This document shows, in pieces, positions 7,302-8,800 of a stretch of DNA of 8,800 nucleotides. Both the position numbers and the translations under genes were made by a program. The notes beneath the pieces were generated by a model. The model had not been told where the DNA came from and made no database searches. It saw only the letters and a list, made by a program, of their open reading frames with translations. The stretch lies in the NCBI GenBank assembly GCA_035551575.1, contig DASZNJ010000460.1, forward strand, positions 1 to 8,800. Reading direction: 5' to 3'. This stretch comes from JABFXC01 sp035551575 (lineage in GTDB: Bacteria; Gemmatimonadota; Gemmatimonadetes; Gemmatimonadales; Gemmatimonadaceae). Position 1 is the first letter of the stretch; every line of letters starts with the position of its first letter.

Positions 7302-8387
7302 TCAAGTTCTTGCCCGCGAGAGGAGAAAGCCGCCGACTATCCCGAACAGGATGTTCGGCAGCCAGGCGGCGAGATCGGGAGGGAGGATTCCCTTCCCCCC
7401 GACCGCCTTCGTCAGCTGGATCATCATCAGGAAGATGATCGTGACCCCGAGGCTGACGCCAATGCCATACGCCGCGCCGCCGCGCTGCGTGCTGGTCGCC
7501 AGCGGCGCGCCGAACAGGGCGATGATCAGGCAGGTCACCGGGATCGCGATCTTCAGCGCCTGCTCGACCTTCAGCTCGTTGACGTCGCCCCCCGACCGCT
7601 GCAGCGCCCGGATGAATCGTCCGAGGTCGCGATACCCCATCTCGTGGGGGGACCGCGGCGTCGCCAGCAGGTCGGCGGGCATCTCGATCATCCCGCGATC
7701 CTTCAGCGAGTCGAAGCTGACGACGAAGTCCGGACCATTGTCGGTCACGACGTGGGTCGAACCCTTGTGCAGCGTCCAGCCCTGCCGGTCGGTGAAACTG
7801 GCGGTGGCCGCGCTGATCACCACCGTCGGGTAGTCCGGACCGTTCCCCTTTCGCTCGATCTGGAAGTTCCCCATCTGCGAGTTCGGCACCGACAGCGACT
7901 GCGCCTTGTAGACGCGCCCATTCTCCGCCGAGTAGACGAAGTTGAAGCGCTCGGTGCCGCGCGCCGCCTTGTCCTCCTCGAGGATGTCGTTGCGCTTGGC
8001 CGTCGTGACCGGCACCAGCTCGCCTAACGCGAGCCCGCCGATCGCGGCCATCGCCGCGCCGACCATGATCGGGGCGATCAGCCGGAAGAAGCTGATCCCG
8101 CTCGCCTTCGCCGCCGTCACCTCGGAATAGCGGGTGAAGCTCCCGATCGAGAACACGGTCGCGAACAGCACCGCCGCCGGGAGGATCAGGAACATCGACT
8201 CGGGGAGCCAATACAGGTAGCTGAGCGCGATCGCCTCGCGGCTGAGGTGGCGGCTCAGGTACTTCTCGAGGTTGTCGGTGAGGTCGATGACGATGACGAG
8301 GAGGGGGAAGCCGAGCGCCGTCGTGACGAAGATCTTCGCCCACTCCATGAACACATACCGGTCGAGCGCGCGCGGGACGAACCGCAT
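7302..8387 (-). CDS. lptG: LptG/LptF-family lipopolysaccharide export permease (second copy)
   Basis: A 361-residue membrane protein of the YjgP/YjgQ family, the usual length. In the LptB2FG complex it extracts lipopolysaccharide from the inner membrane and feeds it to LptC and the periplasmic bridge. Residues about 16-36, 62-82 and 103-126 are the first three membrane helices, with the conserved EVTAAKASGISFFRL at 89-103. Residues about 130-265 are the periplasmic beta-jellyroll (GRVYKAQSL, GWTLHKGS). The last three helices follow from about 275, beginning with LKVEQALKIAIPVTCLIIALFG. The ATG overlaps the upstream stop codon as TGATG, and GGAGGG at 8399-8394 lies 6 nt before it, so this start is well supported. 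I call it lptG because it follows another family member, as in the usual lptF-lptG order; F versus G cannot be proven from this sequence. Confidence 0.88.
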   Translation of the reverse strand: MRFVPRALDRYVFMEWAKIFVTTALGFPLLVIVIDLTDNLEKYLSRHLSREAIALSYLYWLPESMFLILPAAVLFATVFSIGSFTRYSEVTAAKASGISFFRLIAPIMVGAAMAAIGGLALGELVPVTTAKRNDILEEDKAARGTERFNFVYSAENGRVYKAQSLSVPNSQMGNFQIERKGNGPDYPTVVISAATASFTDRQGWTLHKGSTHVVTDNGPDFVVSFDSLKDRGMIEMPADLLATPRSPHEMGYRDLGRFIRALQRSGGDVNELKVEQALKIAIPVTCLIIALFGAPLATSTQRGGAAYGIGVSLGVTIIFLMMIQLTKAVGGKGILPPDLAAWLPNILFGIVGGFLLSRART

Positions 8388-8800
8388 CAGGCGACCCTCC
8401 GCCGGCGATCGGCCTTCAGCCCGAGGCGGCGCAGCCACCCGGCGAACCAGGCGCGCAGCAGGTCGAGCATCTCGCGCATGTCGCCGCCGCGCGAGGAACC
8501 GGACTCCTTCCCCATCCGCGCGAGCAGCACGAGCCCGACGATCGTGAAGACGATGTTCGCCAGCCACATCGACCAGAAGGGGCTGAGCGTCCCGTTCTCC
8601 GCCAGCGACTGGCCGGCGATCAGTCCGACGTAGTACAGGGCGAACACGAACAGCGAGACGCTGATGACGAGGCCGACTCCCCCGCGCGGGAAGCGGAGCG
8701 CGACCGGAGCACCGATCAGGATGAAGACGATGCAGGCCACGGCGAGGGAGAACTTCTTGTGGATCTCGACGCCGAACATGTTGCGCGTGCGCTCGGTCTC
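8387..8800 (-). CDS. lptF: LptF/LptG-family permease, C-terminal fragment
   Basis: The C-terminal 137 residues of a gene that enters from the right edge. It begins mid-protein (ETERTRNMFGVEIHKKFSLA), so the Met in this segment is internal and not a start. EIHKKFSLAVACIVFILIGAP is the strongly conserved beginning of the fourth membrane helix of the LptF/LptG family; two more helices follow (LVISVSLFVFALYYVGLIAG and MWLANIVFTIVGLVLLARM). The tail after about residue 95 (GKESGSSRGGDMREMLDLLRAWFAGWLRRLG, then basic residues) is a cytoplasmic amphipathic helix that appears longer than usual. It ends in a 1-nt overlap with lptG, the pairing expected for the two halves of the LptFG heterodimer. Confidence 0.85.
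   Translation of the reverse strand, partial: ETERTRNMFGVEIHKKFSLAVACIVFILIGAPVALRFPRGGVGLVISVSLFVFALYYVGLIAGQSLAENGTLSPFWSMWLANIVFTIVGLVLLARMGKESGSSRGGDMREMLDLLRAWFAGWLRRLGLKADRRRRVA
8394..8399 (-). promoter_or_regulatory. Ribosome-binding site that fixes the lptG start
   Basis: GGAGGG on the minus strand, inside the last codons of lptF, ends 6 nt before the lptG ATG at 8387. It is the strongest Shine-Dalgarno sequence seen in the window. Confidence 0.65.

Overview
The window is GC-rich DNA (roughly two thirds G+C by eye) from a Gram-negative, double-membraned bacterium. The evidence is an outer-membrane TonB-dependent receptor, LptF/LptG lipopolysaccharide-export permeases and the MlaE/MlaD phospholipid-transport pair. 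The Oar-like receptor with an N-terminal carboxypeptidase-regulatory domain, the very G/C-biased third codon positions and the lptF-lptG-mlaE-mlaD order suggest an environmental phylum such as Gemmatimonadota (Acidobacteriota is the alternative). That placement is an inference from style, not a database match.

Layout from left to right: (1) 1-128, minus strand, the first about 42 codons of an unidentified protein with one N-terminal membrane helix, leaving the window on the left. (2) 129-336, a divergent promoter region with a sigma70-like TTGACC/ATAGCT pair and a GGAGA ribosome-binding site for the next gene. (3) 337-3489, plus strand, a complete 1050-residue Oar-like TonB-dependent receptor. 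(4) 3505-3539, a perfect 16-bp hairpin placed to end transcription from both sides. (5) 3564-4946, minus strand, an APC-superfamily amino-acid permease converging on that hairpin. (6) 4947-5569, about 620 bp with no credible gene, occupied by a long imperfect inverted repeat whose arms carry matching sub-blocks and a matching nested hairpin. This is the most unusual object in the window. (7) 5570-8800, minus strand, a tight operon lptF (partial) - lptG - mlaE - mlaD. lptF/lptG and mlaE/mlaD are joined by 1-nt and 4-nt overlaps, and an 89-bp gap separates lptG from mlaE.

How the genes work together: LptF and LptG are the membrane subunits of the ABC machine that extracts lipopolysaccharide from the inner membrane. 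MlaE and MlaD are the membrane subunit and the lipid-shuttling MCE subunit of an ABC phospholipid transporter. Placing them in one transcription unit would co-express two systems that set the lipid composition of the outer membrane. The ATPases for both (LptB, MlaF) are not in the window, and mlaF is missing from between mlaE and mlaD, where it often sits. The receptor and the permease are separate transcription units. One can speculate that they handle peptide- or amino-acid-type nutrients, but nothing in the sequence fixes a substrate.

At the word level, two octamers recur more often than base composition predicts: GCCTAACG/CGTTAGGC (4 times) and GCGATCGC (6 times). All three in-frame TTA leucine codons found in the reading frames lie inside CGTTAGGC.
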